From: Gaiellaceae bacterium
GTDB lineage: Bacteria; Actinomycetota; Thermoleophilia; Gaiellales; Gaiellaceae
NCBI GenBank assembly: GCA_026002995.1
Contig: BPGK01000001.1
Location: forward strand, 62,001 to 126,000
Direction: 5' to 3'
Length of the DNA stretch: 64,000 nt
Shown: positions 32,237 to 40,347 of the stretch, one piece after another
How positions within the stretch are numbered: position 1 is the first letter of the stretch
How the letters are laid out: the number at the start of each line of letters is the position of its first letter
Notes under the pieces: generated by a model
Told to the model about the DNA's origin: nothing
Seen by the model: only the letters and a program-made list of their open reading frames with translations
The model's database searches: none
Made by a program: the position numbers and the translations under genes

Positions 32237-33625
32237 GTGGCAGGCGTCGCGCCTGCCGACGCGCTCGTGGTCTTCGGGATCACGGGTGACCTCGCGCGCC
32301 GGATGACGTTCCCCGCGCTCTACCACCTCGTCGCGCAGGAGCACCTCGCGTGCGACGTGATCGGCGTCGGACGCCGCGAGCTGAGCGACGACGAGCTGCG
32401 TCGGCTCGCCCGCGAGGCCGTCGAGGCTGCCGAGGAGGCGATCGACGAGGGCGTGCTCGATCGGCTCCTGGCGCAGCTTCGGTACGTCGGTGGCGAGGGG
32501 CCACTCGTGTACGAGCGCCTACGCGAGCTCCTGCGGGAGGCGAGCGCCCCGGTCTACTACCTGGCGACGCCGCCCGAGACGTTCCCCGAGATCGCCGCGC
32601 AACTCGCCGCGGCCGACCTCGTCGACGACGGGCGGCTCGTGGTCGAGAAGCCCTTCGGCACGGACCTGGCCTCGGCGCGGGAGCTGAACGGGCTCCTCGC
32701 GGCCATCTTCCCCGAGGAGCGGATCTTCCGGATCGACCACTTCCTGGGCAAAGAGCCCGTGCAGGACATCGTCTACCTGCGCTTCGCGAACGCGCTCTTC
32801 GAGCCACTCTGGAGTCGCGAGCACGTCACCTCGATCCAGATCACGATGGCCGAGGACTTCGGGGTCGAGGAGCGTGGCGCCTTCTACGACCGCGTGGGGG
32901 CGCTGCGCGACGTCGTTCAGAACCACCTCCTCCAGGTGCTCGCGCTCGTCGCGATGGAGCCGCCCTCGGGAGGGGACGACGCGATCGCGCGTCGCCGGCT
33001 CGACGTCTTCCGGGCGATGCCGGCGGCCGATCCGGACTCGGCCGTTCGCGGGCAGTACCGCGGGTACCGAGAGGTGGCCGGGGTCGCGCGGAACTCCGAG
33101 ACGGAGACGTTCGTCGCTCTCCGTCTCGAGATCGAGAACTGGCGCTGGGCCGGCGTGCCCGTGTTCGTCCGCGCGGGGAAGCGCCTGCCGACGACCGGAA
33201 CGGAGGTGGTCGTTCGCCTCGAGCGTGTGCCCCAGCTCCGCTGGGGCCGGCGTCGCCTCCACACCCCCGGGACGGACGACATCGTGCTCCGCGTCGGACG
33301 CGACCCGGGCGTGACCATCGGCATTCGGGCGAAGACGCCCGGTACGGAGGTCTCGCAGCCCGTGTCGCTCGACCTCGACTTCGAGGAGGAGCTCGGCGAG
33401 CCGCCACAGCCGTACGAGCGGCTGCTGTACGACGCGCTCCGAGGCGACCACACGCTCTTCCCGCATTGGGACGTCATCGAGGAGACCTGGCGCATCGTGC
33501 AGCCGCTGCTCGACGCTCCGCCCCCGCTCGAGCCGTACGAGCCGGGGACCTGGGGCCCGGCGAGCGCCGAAGCGCTCACGGCGCCGCACGGCGGCTGGCG
33601 CGCTCCGCAGGGCCGCATGCGCTGA
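32237..33625 (+). CDS. zwf: Glucose-6-phosphate 1-dehydrogenase
   Basis: The 462-residue product has the nucleotide-binding N-terminus VVFGITGDLARR, VVEKPFGTDL and the active-site block RIDHFLGKEPVQ, then the conserved substrate-domain residues around ISIQIT-like VTSIQITMAED and RAGKRLP. It oxidises glucose 6-phosphate and supplies NADPH to the pentose phosphate pathway. The GTG at 32237 lies one base after the M20 stop. rpiA and rpe lie next to it, giving a local pentose phosphate cluster, though on mixed strands. Confidence 0.95.
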   Translation: MAGVAPADALVVFGITGDLARRMTFPALYHLVAQEHLACDVIGVGRRELSDDELRRLAREAVEAAEEAIDEGVLDRLLAQLRYVGGEGPLVYERLRELLREASAPVYYLATPPETFPEIAAQLAAADLVDDGRLVVEKPFGTDLASARELNGLLAAIFPEERIFRIDHFLGKEPVQDIVYLRFANALFEPLWSREHVTSIQITMAEDFGVEERGAFYDRVGALRDVVQNHLLQVLALVAMEPPSGGDDAIARRRLDVFRAMPAADPDSAVRGQYRGYREVAGVARNSETETFVALRLEIENWRWAGVPVFVRAGKRLPTTGTEVVVRLERVPQLRWGRRRLHTPGTDDIVLRVGRDPGVTIGIRAKTPGTEVSQPVSLDLDFEEELGEPPQPYERLLYDALRGDHTLFPHWDVIEETWRIVQPLLDAPPPLEPYEPGTWGPASAEALTAPHGGWRAPQGRMR

Positions 33626-33652
33626 GCGTCGAGGTCTCCCTCGCTCGGCGGG

Positions 33653-34312
33653 CTACGGCCGCAGGCGCTCGACGCGGTCGCCGCGGCCGACGAGGGCCTC
33701 GCTGACGAGCTCGGGCGGGAACAGGCCGTGGTCGACGATCCCCGGTGTCGCGGACAGCAGGCGAGCGAGCTCGGCCGGATCGTCGACCGGGCCGATCCAG
33801 TCGACGAGGATGCCTCCATCCGGCGTGCGGGGCGCGTCGCGGCGACGAACCCGGCCGAGGCGGGCGATCGTCGCCTCGGCTCCGAAGGCGAGGAGCTCCA
33901 GAGGGATCGGAGGAGACACCTGCTCGACGAGCTTGTCCGAGGAGGCGATGAGCACGAACCGGTCGGCCGCGGCCGCGACGATCTTCTCCCGGGTGTGCGC
34001 GCCGCCGTTCCCCTTCACCACCCAGCCGTCGGCCGCGACCTGATCAGCGCCGTCCACCGCGATGTCGAGACGGGTCGGAGCGCCCTCGCAGCCGAACGGC
34101 ACGACCCGGAGACCGAGCCTCGTCGCCTTCGCCTCGGTCGCCGGTGACGTCGCGACGCAGCGGAGGTCGAGCTCGCGCGCGGCGAGCGCCTCGACGAAGA
34201 ACGAGGCCGTCGAGCCGGTTCCGAGCCCGACGACCATCCCGTCTTCGATGAGGAGCGCAGCGGCCTCCGCCGCGATTCGCTTCTCGTGCTCGAGGTCGAC
34301 CTGCACGACCAC
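33653..34312 (-). CDS. rpiA: Ribose-5-phosphate isomerase A
   Basis: The 219-residue product has the RpiA motifs GLGTGSTASFF, DIAVDGADQVA, the catalytic VVKGNGGAHTREKIV and LIASSDKLVEQ. It interconverts ribose 5-phosphate and ribulose 5-phosphate. A TAGGGT box on the minus strand lies 2 nt before the GTG at 34312 and 8 nt before an in-frame GTG at 34306, so the true start may be the second GTG, two codons shorter. It is convergent with zwf and divergent from rpe across 43 bases. Confidence 0.94.
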   Translation of the reverse strand: MVVQVDLEHEKRIAAEAAALLIEDGMVVGLGTGSTASFFVEALAARELDLRCVATSPATEAKATRLGLRVVPFGCEGAPTRLDIAVDGADQVAADGWVVKGNGGAHTREKIVAAAADRFVLIASSDKLVEQVSPPIPLELLAFGAEATIARLGRVRRRDAPRTPDGGILVDWIGPVDDPAELARLLSATPGIVDHGLFPPELVSEALVGRGDRVERLRP

Positions 34313-34314
34313 GG

Positions 34315-34320
34315 ACCCTA
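34315..34320 (-). promoter_or_regulatory. Probable -10 box of rpiA
   Basis: On the minus strand TAGGGT ends 2 nt before GTG 34312 and 8 nt before GTG 34306; the second spacing resembles the other leaderless boxes and favours the shorter rpiA start. Confidence 0.4.
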
Positions 34321-34343
34321 TCGCTCGCGTGCGCCGCTCCCGT

Positions 34344-34349
34344 TACCGT
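34344..34349 (+). promoter_or_regulatory. Leaderless -10 box of rpe
   Basis: TACCGT ends 6 nt before the ATG at 34356. Confidence 0.5.
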
Positions 34350-34355
34350 GCGCGC

Positions 34356-35045
34356 ATGGGTTGGGACGCATGGGCACGCCGAACCGAGGTCGAGCCTTCG
34401 CTCTATGCCGCCGATCTGTCGCGTCTGGGCGCCGAGATCGAGGCCCTCGTCGGTGCCGGGGCTCGGGTCTTCCACTTCGACGTCGGCGACGGGCGCTTCA
34501 TCCCCGAGATCACGATCGGTCCTGTCGTACTCGCCTCGATCTCGCCGCTCGTGCACGGCTTCGGAGCCGTCCTCGACTGCCACCTCATGGTGGCCGAGCC
34601 CGAGCGCCACTTCGAGGCCGTCGCCCGAGCAGGAGGAGACAGCGTCACCTTCCACGTCGAGGCCTGCGACGACCCGCCGCGAGCCATCGCGCACGCTCGC
34701 TCGCTCGGGCTCGACGTCGGTGTGTCGTGCAAACCCGAGACCAGGGTCGAGGATGCGGTCGCGGCCGCTGTGGGCGCGGACCTCGTCCTCTGCATGTCGA
34801 TCGAGCCGGGGTACTCGGGGCAGGAGTTCCAACCCGAGGCCTTCGAGCGCATCGCGAGGCTGCGCGACTCTCTTCCCGCTGAGGTCAGGGTGCAGGTAGA
34901 CGGCGGAGTCAACGTCGAGACGATCGCGGGCGCGCGCGCCGCAGGTGCGGACCTCCTCGTCGCGGGCAGCGCGGTCTTCTGGCGCGACGACCCGGCGGCG
35001 GCCTACCGGGATCTCGTCGAGCGCGCACGAGGGGTGGAGCCATGA
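34356..35045 (+). CDS. rpe: Ribulose-phosphate 3-epimerase family protein
   Basis: The 229-residue TIM-barrel protein follows the RPE pattern: EPSLYAADLSRLGAEI, FHFDVGDGRFIPEITIGP, DCHLMV, and VQVDGGVN with the second catalytic Asp. Several positions differ from the classical enzyme: DVMDG is DVGDG, the ALNPxTP strand reads VSCKPETRVED, and VNPGFGGQ is IEPGYSGQ. The fold and both catalytic aspartates are present, but specificity may have shifted. The ATG follows a leaderless -10 box and the stop overlaps the pabB start (ATGA). Confidence 0.87.
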   Translation: MGWDAWARRTEVEPSLYAADLSRLGAEIEALVGAGARVFHFDVGDGRFIPEITIGPVVLASISPLVHGFGAVLDCHLMVAEPERHFEAVARAGGDSVTFHVEACDDPPRAIAHARSLGLDVGVSCKPETRVEDAVAAAVGADLVLCMSIEPGYSGQEFQPEAFERIARLRDSLPAEVRVQVDGGVNVETIAGARAAGADLLVAGSAVFWRDDPAAAYRDLVERARGVEP

Positions 35046-36121
35046 GCGCTATCAGCGATCTCCTCGAGTTGCGGGAGGCGGAGGGCGCCTTCGAGCTCCT
35101 CGAGCGCTGGCTTTCCGAGCGCGGCTTCTTCGAGCCGGGAGGGGAGTCCCTCGCCGCCGACCTGTACCTCGGCTACGGGCTCTCGAACTCTCTCCGTCGC
35201 ACCCGCAGCCCGATGCCGCCCGAACCGTGCGACGCGCTTCCTCTGGCCGCTGCGCGCGTCACGACTCCCGGGCCTCGGGCAGGTCGCCACCATCGGTTCG
35301 AGGTCGGTCACTTCGAGCCGACGTGGGGCCCGGACGAGTACCGGGCCGCGATCGAGGAGGTTCGGGAGGCCATCGCCCGCGGTGACGTCTACCAGGTGAA
35401 CCTCGTCCAGCATCTCTCGGCGCCGTTCGCGGGGGACGTCGCGGCGCTCGCGGAGGCTCTCGCGCCCCTGCGAGCGCTGCATCCCCACCCGTTCGTGGGC
35501 GACGGCTGGGCCGTCGTCTCCGCCTCCCCCGAGCTCTTCCTCTCGCGACGCGGCGACCGCATCCGCACGATGCCGATCAAGGGAACACGTCCGCTGGGCG
35601 ATGCGGGGGAACTCGCCGCCTCCGAGAAGGATCGGGCGGAGCACGTCATGATCGTCGACCTCGAACGCAACGACCTCTCGCGGGTCTGCCTGCCCGGAAG
35701 CGTGCGCTGGCCGGAGCTGATGGCGACCCGAGAGCTCGCGGGCGTCGCGCACCTCGTCTCGACGGTCGAGGGCACGCTGCGCCCCGGGGTCGGCCTCGCG
35801 GAGGCCCTCGCGGCGACCTTCCCCGGGGGCTCGGTGACCGGCGCGCCGAAGATCGCTGCGCTCGATCTCATCGCCTCGCTCGAGCCCGTGGGCCGAGGCG
35901 CCTCGATGGGCGCGCTCGGCCGGGTCTACGGGAACGGCGACTTCGAGCTCGCGCTCACCATCCGCACGTTCGCGATCGCGGCCGATCGCATCCACCTCTG
36001 GGTCGGCGGCGGGGTCGTCTGGGACTCCGATCCCGATGCCGAGGTCGAGGAGTCGTGGACGAAGGCCGCCCCGCTGCTCCGTGCGCTCGGAGCTCCGCTC
36101 GCGCTCGAGGTCGCCCGATGA
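35042..36121 (+). CDS. pabB: Aminodeoxychorismate synthase component I (PabB)
   Basis: The 359-residue product is a chorismate-binding enzyme with the core signatures RGDVYQVNLVQ, SASPELFL, MPIKGTRPLG, DLERNDLSRVC, FPGGSVTGAPK and YGNGDFELALTIRT. Direct coupling to a class IV PLP lyase (next gene) favours PabB, which makes aminodeoxychorismate for folate, over anthranilate or isochorismate synthase. It is shorter than E. coli PabB because most of the N-terminal non-catalytic part is missing. It overlaps rpe by four bases and pabC by four. Confidence 0.9.
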   Translation: MSAISDLLELREAEGAFELLERWLSERGFFEPGGESLAADLYLGYGLSNSLRRTRSPMPPEPCDALPLAAARVTTPGPRAGRHHRFEVGHFEPTWGPDEYRAAIEEVREAIARGDVYQVNLVQHLSAPFAGDVAALAEALAPLRALHPHPFVGDGWAVVSASPELFLSRRGDRIRTMPIKGTRPLGDAGELAASEKDRAEHVMIVDLERNDLSRVCLPGSVRWPELMATRELAGVAHLVSTVEGTLRPGVGLAEALAATFPGGSVTGAPKIAALDLIASLEPVGRGASMGALGRVYGNGDFELALTIRTFAIAADRIHLWVGGGVVWDSDPDAEVEESWTKAAPLLRALGAPLALEVAR

Positions 36122-36948
36122 CGCTCCTCGCGCTCGCAGTGACGGGGCGAGGCCGCGTCGATCCCGACGAGCCGGTCCTGCGAGCCGACGACGACGCGCT
36201 GCTCCGCGGTCGCGCCGCCTTCGAGACGCTGCGCGTGTACGGGGGCGTCCCGTTCCGGTACGAGGAGCACCTCGACCGTCTCCAAGCGTCGGCGCAGAGC
36301 ATCGGCCTGCCACCGCTCGACCGCGCGGGGCTCGAGGAGGCGACGGCGCTCGTACTCCCGGGGTCGGACGACCCCGACCGCGTGCTCCGTCTCGTGTGGA
36401 CGGGCGGGCCGGGTGGCGAGAGCCCGCTCGGACTCGCGCTGCTGAGCCCCGTGCCGGCGTGGATCGAGGAGGTGCGCGCGCGCGGCGCGCGCGCGATCTC
36501 TCTCCTCGGCATCCGTGCCACCGCGCCGTGGCTCCTTCCGGGCGTCAAGTCGACGAGCTACGCGGTCAACATGGCCGCCGAGGCGGAGGCGAGGCGCCGC
36601 GGCGCCGACGAGGCGTGCTTCGTCGATGCGGAGGGGATCGTGCTCGAGGGGACGGTGACGAACGTCTGGTGGCGCTCGGGCGAGACGCTGTACACGCCGT
36701 CGCTCGAGCTCGGGATTCTCGCCGGGGTGACTCGGGCGGCGCTGCTCGAGCTCGCACCTGCGTGCGGGTACCGCGTCGAGGAGGGCTCGTACCCGCTGGC
36801 CGACCTGCTCGCAGCCGACGAGGCGTTCACGTCGTCGTCGGTGCGCGAGGTGATGCCGCTCGTCGAGGTGGACGGCCGCGCGCTCGGCCGCGGGCCGGCG
36901 GCGGATCGACTCCAACAGGCGCTGCGCGAGCTCGCAGCTAAGGTCTGA
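36118..36948 (+). CDS. pabC: Aminodeoxychorismate lyase / class IV aminotransferase (PabC)
   Basis: The 276-residue fold-type IV PLP enzyme has the Schiff-base Lys in LPGVKSTSYAVNM (about residue 144), EGTVTNVWWRSGETLYTPSLELGILAGVTR and the C-terminal EAFTSSSVREVMPL. Its overlap with pabB supports 4-amino-4-deoxychorismate lyase activity, giving p-aminobenzoate; D-amino acid or branched-chain aminotransferase remain possible from sequence alone. A nearly pure GC-alternating tract (36474-36495) encodes a RARGARA stretch. Confidence 0.88.
   Translation: MTLLALAVTGRGRVDPDEPVLRADDDALLRGRAAFETLRVYGGVPFRYEEHLDRLQASAQSIGLPPLDRAGLEEATALVLPGSDDPDRVLRLVWTGGPGGESPLGLALLSPVPAWIEEVRARGARAISLLGIRATAPWLLPGVKSTSYAVNMAAEAEARRRGADEACFVDAEGIVLEGTVTNVWWRSGETLYTPSLELGILAGVTRAALLELAPACGYRVEEGSYPLADLLAADEAFTSSSVREVMPLVEVDGRALGRGPAADRLQQALRELAAKV
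36939..36944 (+). promoter_or_regulatory. Leaderless -10 box of the DUF1385 gene
   Basis: TAAGGT, inside the last codons of pabC, ends 7 nt before the ATG at 36952, suggesting independent expression within the operon. Confidence 0.45.
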
Positions 36949-36951
36949 ACC

Positions 36952-37737
36952 ATGGCGGAGCCCGCAGTTCGGCTCGGAGGGATGGCGCTCCAGAACGGGG
37001 TGCTCGTCCACGGTCCGACCGCGTGGGGATGCGCGGTGCGCGACGCGGAGGGCGTCCTCCACGTGGCCTCCGCCCGGAAGCCCGTCGTGGCGCCACGCGC
37101 CCGTCGACGCGTCCCGCTGCTCCGCGGCCCGCTCGTCCTCGCCGACGCGTTCGCGCTCCTGCCAGCAGTGCGGCGGGAGCTGCCGGAAGCTCGTCTGCCG
37201 TTCGAGCGTCCCGCCGTGATCGGCGCTATCGCGGTCTCCGTCCTGGGTGCTCGGCTCCTGCGCGGCGCACGCAGCTCGCCGGCTCGGGAGATCGCGGTCG
37301 GCGCGCTCGGTCTCCTGCCGGCGACGCTCGCGCTGCGCGGTCCGGAGCTGGCGTCGTACCACGGCGCGGAGCACATCTCCATCGGGACCTACGAGCGCGG
37401 AGGCGAGCGCGCACCGAAGGAGCACCCGCGCTGCGGCTCGCAGCTCGTCGCCCCGCTCGTCGCGACCACGCTGGCCGCCAACCTCGTCGCGGCTAGGCTC
37501 CCGGCCGGCGTGCGGCGGGCCGGCCGTATCCTCGGCGCGCTCGCCGCGATCGGAGTCGCGCTCGAGCTCCACGCCTGGGCGGTGCGCAATCCGAATCGAG
37601 CGCTCGCCCGCGCCGTCTCGCGTCCGGGCTTCGAGTTGCAGCGCCGTCTCTCCACCGCCGAGCCGTCGGCCGCGCAGCTCGAGGTTGCCGACGCGGCGCG
37701 TGACGCCTGCCTCGCGCTCGAGCTCCGTGCCGCCTGA
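36952..37737 (+). CDS. DUF1385 domain protein
   Basis: The 261-residue product has the DUF1385 N-terminal block GGMALQNGVLVHGPTAWGCAVR, PLLRGPLVLADAF, and the hallmark YHGAEHISIGTYERG followed by HPRCGSQLVAP, whose His, Glu and Cys look like metal ligands. Two hydrophobic regions lie at about 87-105 and 170-205. The biochemical role of the family is unknown. It stands between the pab genes and nicotinate phosphoribosyltransferase, with 10 bases to the latter. Confidence 0.88.
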   Translation: MAEPAVRLGGMALQNGVLVHGPTAWGCAVRDAEGVLHVASARKPVVAPRARRRVPLLRGPLVLADAFALLPAVRRELPEARLPFERPAVIGAIAVSVLGARLLRGARSSPAREIAVGALGLLPATLALRGPELASYHGAEHISIGTYERGGERAPKEHPRCGSQLVAPLVATTLAANLVAARLPAGVRRAGRILGALAAIGVALELHAWAVRNPNRALARAVSRPGFELQRRLSTAEPSAAQLEVADAARDACLALELRAA

Positions 37738-37747
37738 GGGGACGGCG

Positions 37748-39091
37748 ATGGACGCCTCGGCGCCGCTCGTGCCGACGCACAGCGGGCTCCTCGTCGATCT
37801 CTACGAGCTCACGATGGGAGAGAGCTACGTGCGCGAGGGGCTCGCCGAGCGCGAGGCGACATTCTCCCTCTTCTTCCGCACGCTTCCGTCCGGCTGGGGG
37901 TACGCGCTGGCGGCCGGACTGGAAGACGCGCTCCGCTACCTCGAGGGCCTGCGCTTCGGCGACGAGGAGCTCGCCTTCCTCGAGGAGACGGGACGCTTCT
38001 CGTCGGGCTTCCTCGATCGGCTCTCCCGTCTGCGCTTCTCGGGGACCGTACGGGCACTTCCCGAAGGAACGCCGGTGTTCCCGAACGAGCCGCTCCTCGA
38101 GGTCACCGCGCCGCTCCTCGAGGCACAGATCGTCGAGACGATGGTGCTGAACGAGGTGCACCTCCAGACGCTCATCGCCTCGAAGGCCGCCCGCTCCGTC
38201 GACGCCGCGGCGGGCGCGCTCCTGGTCGACTTCTCGCTCCGCCGGACGCACGGCGGCGAGGCTGGTCTCAAGGTCGCTCGGGCCAGCTACCTCGCGGGCT
38301 TCGACGCGACGAGCAACGTCCTCGCCGGCCGCCGGTACGGGATTCCGATCGCAGGGACGATGGCGCACTCCTACGTCGAGGCGTTCGCCGACGAGACGGA
38401 GGCCTTCCGCGCCTTCGCCAGGGCGTACCCGGACAACGCGATCCTGCTCGTCGACACCTACGACACGATCGAAGGGACGCGCCGGGCTCTCGTCGTGGCC
38501 GAGGAGCTCGCGGCCGAGGGCCACCGCCTGCGGGGCGTACGACTCGACTCCGGGGACCTCGCCACGCTCAGCCGGAGCGTGCGGGCTCTCCTCGACGACG
38601 CCGGCTTCTCCGACGCGATGGTCTTCGTCAGCGGCGGTCTCGACGAGCGCGAGATCGCCCGCCTGCTCGCCGAGGGCGCGCCGATCGGCGGGTTCGGAGT
38701 CGGGACGAAGATGGGGGTCTCGGCCGACTCCCCGTTCCTCGACATGGTGTACAAGGCCGTCGAGCTCGACGGGCGCCGGGTGCTGAAGCTGTCGGAGGGG
38801 AAGGCGACCCTCCCGGGCCGCAAGCAGGTGTGGCGCGTGCGCGACGGGGATCGGGCGAGGCACGATCTCCTCGCGCTCGAGGGGAGCCCGCGGGAGGGAG
38901 ACCCGCTCCTCGTCGAGGTGATGAGCGAAGGCCGCGCGACCTGGAGCGAGCCGCTCGAGCGGGCACGCGAGCGCGCGCGCAGTGGGCGCGCGTCGCTGCC
39001 GGAGTCCGTACGCGGTCTCGAGGCCGAGCCGTACCCGGTGCGCATCGACCCGGAGCTCGAGCGCGTCGCGGCCTCGGCCGCGGCGCTCTAG
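37748..39091 (+). CDS. pncB: Nicotinate phosphoribosyltransferase
   Basis: The 447-residue product has the NAPRTase N-terminus SGLLVDLYELTMGESYV, the phosphorylatable-His region as FSLRRTHGGEAGLKVARAS, GTMAHSYVEAF, LLVDTYDT, VRLDSGDLA and GFGVGTKMG. It makes nicotinate mononucleotide for NAD salvage. A GAGGGGACGG stretch upstream could be the ribosome-binding site of the ATG at 37748. Its stop shares the palindrome CTAG with the stop of the convergent isochorismatase-like gene, which may supply nicotinate. Confidence 0.95.
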   Translation: MDASAPLVPTHSGLLVDLYELTMGESYVREGLAEREATFSLFFRTLPSGWGYALAAGLEDALRYLEGLRFGDEELAFLEETGRFSSGFLDRLSRLRFSGTVRALPEGTPVFPNEPLLEVTAPLLEAQIVETMVLNEVHLQTLIASKAARSVDAAAGALLVDFSLRRTHGGEAGLKVARASYLAGFDATSNVLAGRRYGIPIAGTMAHSYVEAFADETEAFRAFARAYPDNAILLVDTYDTIEGTRRALVVAEELAAEGHRLRGVRLDSGDLATLSRSVRALLDDAGFSDAMVFVSGGLDEREIARLLAEGAPIGGFGVGTKMGVSADSPFLDMVYKAVELDGRRVLKLSEGKATLPGRKQVWRVRDGDRARHDLLALEGSPREGDPLLVEVMSEGRATWSEPLERARERARSGRASLPESVRGLEAEPYPVRIDPELERVAASAAAL

Positions 39092-40110
39092 CTGCCGCCG
39101 AGCGGTCCGGGCCAGGAGGCGATCGGGTCGGTCGAGCGCACGATGTGCGCGCCCGCCTGCGCGAAGCGCGCAAACGCGTCGTCTGCAGCGTCGGTGTAGT
39201 CCACGACCCCCGGGACGACGACCGGGGACGAGCAGTCCTCGAGCAGGTACAGGCGCGAGCCGAGCTCGGGAGCGTCCTCGAGCAGGTCCTCGATCGTCCA
39301 GGCGACGCAGTGGCTCTTCGCCTGTCCTGCGACGATCACCGCGTCGAACCCGCGGAGGTGCTCGACGAGAGCAGCGTTCCGCTCGCCGAGAACCTCCCCA
39401 CGCGCGCCCCGCAGGACCTCGGGCCCGAGGGCGGAGTAGTGCTCGGTCCACGGCTCGCGGCCTTTGAGCTCGAAGCGCGTCGGCGAGCGCCGCGCGACCG
39501 CGTGGAAGAAGAGCGCCTCCTCGACGGCGCTGACGAGGGCGTGACCGATCCCGCCGAGCATGGCGTGGAACGGCCAGATCGTCAGCTCGTACTTCCCGCC
39601 GGCGGTGAGCGTGGCGACGTACGAGCGAAGGTGCTCATCCGCTCGGGCGGGATCGAGCCCGAGGGCGCGTGCCGCCTCGGGCTCGACGCGCCAGCGTCCC
39701 GACTCGACGTCGTCGCGGCTGACGAGCGTGTACGGCGGAGCGTGCCGGCCCTCCGCGTCGACGACGAGCGTCTCGTGGAAGATCTGGAACGCTTGGTGGG
39801 TGTCGAGGGTGACGACGGTGTGCGTGATGGTGCCCAACGACCGGTACAGGAACGCGCAGATCCGCCTGCTGTCGTCGAGCGCGCCCGTGCCCGAGCGGCC
39901 CGCGACGAAGAGCTCGAACCCGGGCGTGCAGAACGTGTTCTGCGCGTCGACGAGCAGGAGGCAGACGCGCGGGTCGGCGTCGCCAGCCGCGCCGAGCCGG
40001 TGCTCGTTCCGCCAGGCGACCGCGTCGGCGAAACGCGCCTCGTAGTCCACGCGCCACACGTCGCCGACGCGATCCGGGTCGAAGTGCGCAGGGAGCGGAA
40101 GCTCGATCAC
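39088..40110 (-). CDS. Long isochorismatase-fold (nicotinamidase-like) cysteine hydrolase
   Basis: The 340-residue product has the cysteine-hydrolase Asp in LLLVDAQNTFC and the nucleophile Cys in VAGQAKSHCVAWTIEDLL. It is far longer than typical nicotinamidases (about 200 residues), mainly through an N-terminal extension and a central insertion between about 100 and 240. Position next to pncB suggests nicotinamide to nicotinate conversion, but another amide substrate is possible. The GTG at 40110 is chosen because CGAGGAG lies 13 bases upstream; a GTG at 40137 is the alternative. A TACGCT box on this strand at 40180-40175 could be its promoter. Confidence 0.82.
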   Translation of the reverse strand: MIELPLPAHFDPDRVGDVWRVDYEARFADAVAWRNEHRLGAAGDADPRVCLLLVDAQNTFCTPGFELFVAGRSGTGALDDSRRICAFLYRSLGTITHTVVTLDTHQAFQIFHETLVVDAEGRHAPPYTLVSRDDVESGRWRVEPEAARALGLDPARADEHLRSYVATLTAGGKYELTIWPFHAMLGGIGHALVSAVEEALFFHAVARRSPTRFELKGREPWTEHYSALGPEVLRGARGEVLGERNAALVEHLRGFDAVIVAGQAKSHCVAWTIEDLLEDAPELGSRLYLLEDCSSPVVVPGVVDYTDAADDAFARFAQAGAHIVRSTDPIASWPGPLGGS

Positions 40111-40347
40111 GAGACGACGATCTCCTCGGCGGTACACAGTCTCACGGGGCCACCCCGGTCCACCACCCGCGTTCAGCGTAACGCGGATGTGCCTACGTGT
40201 GAGCGCGGGATCGTGACAAAACCGTTCCGGCGTCGGCCGCGCACCTGCCGCCCTCAGTCGGCTCGCGGCCTCGCCCCACCCCCTCCAGCCGCTCTCTCCC
40301 CGCGCTCTCGCTTGAGCGTCTGCTCACGGGTGCCGATACGAACACCG

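Noticed and set aside
35042-36121. Calling the chorismate-binding enzyme anthranilate synthase (trpE)
   Set aside because: It is coupled to a class IV lyase gene and has no trpG/trpD neighbours; PabB fits better, though activity is not proven.
38830-40347. Open frame giving the FtsH-like protein a 500-residue N-terminal extension
   Set aside because: It is antisense to the isochorismatase-like gene, has Arg/Ala/Glu-rich shadow composition, and no FtsH-type sequence appears before the membrane helix at 40348.
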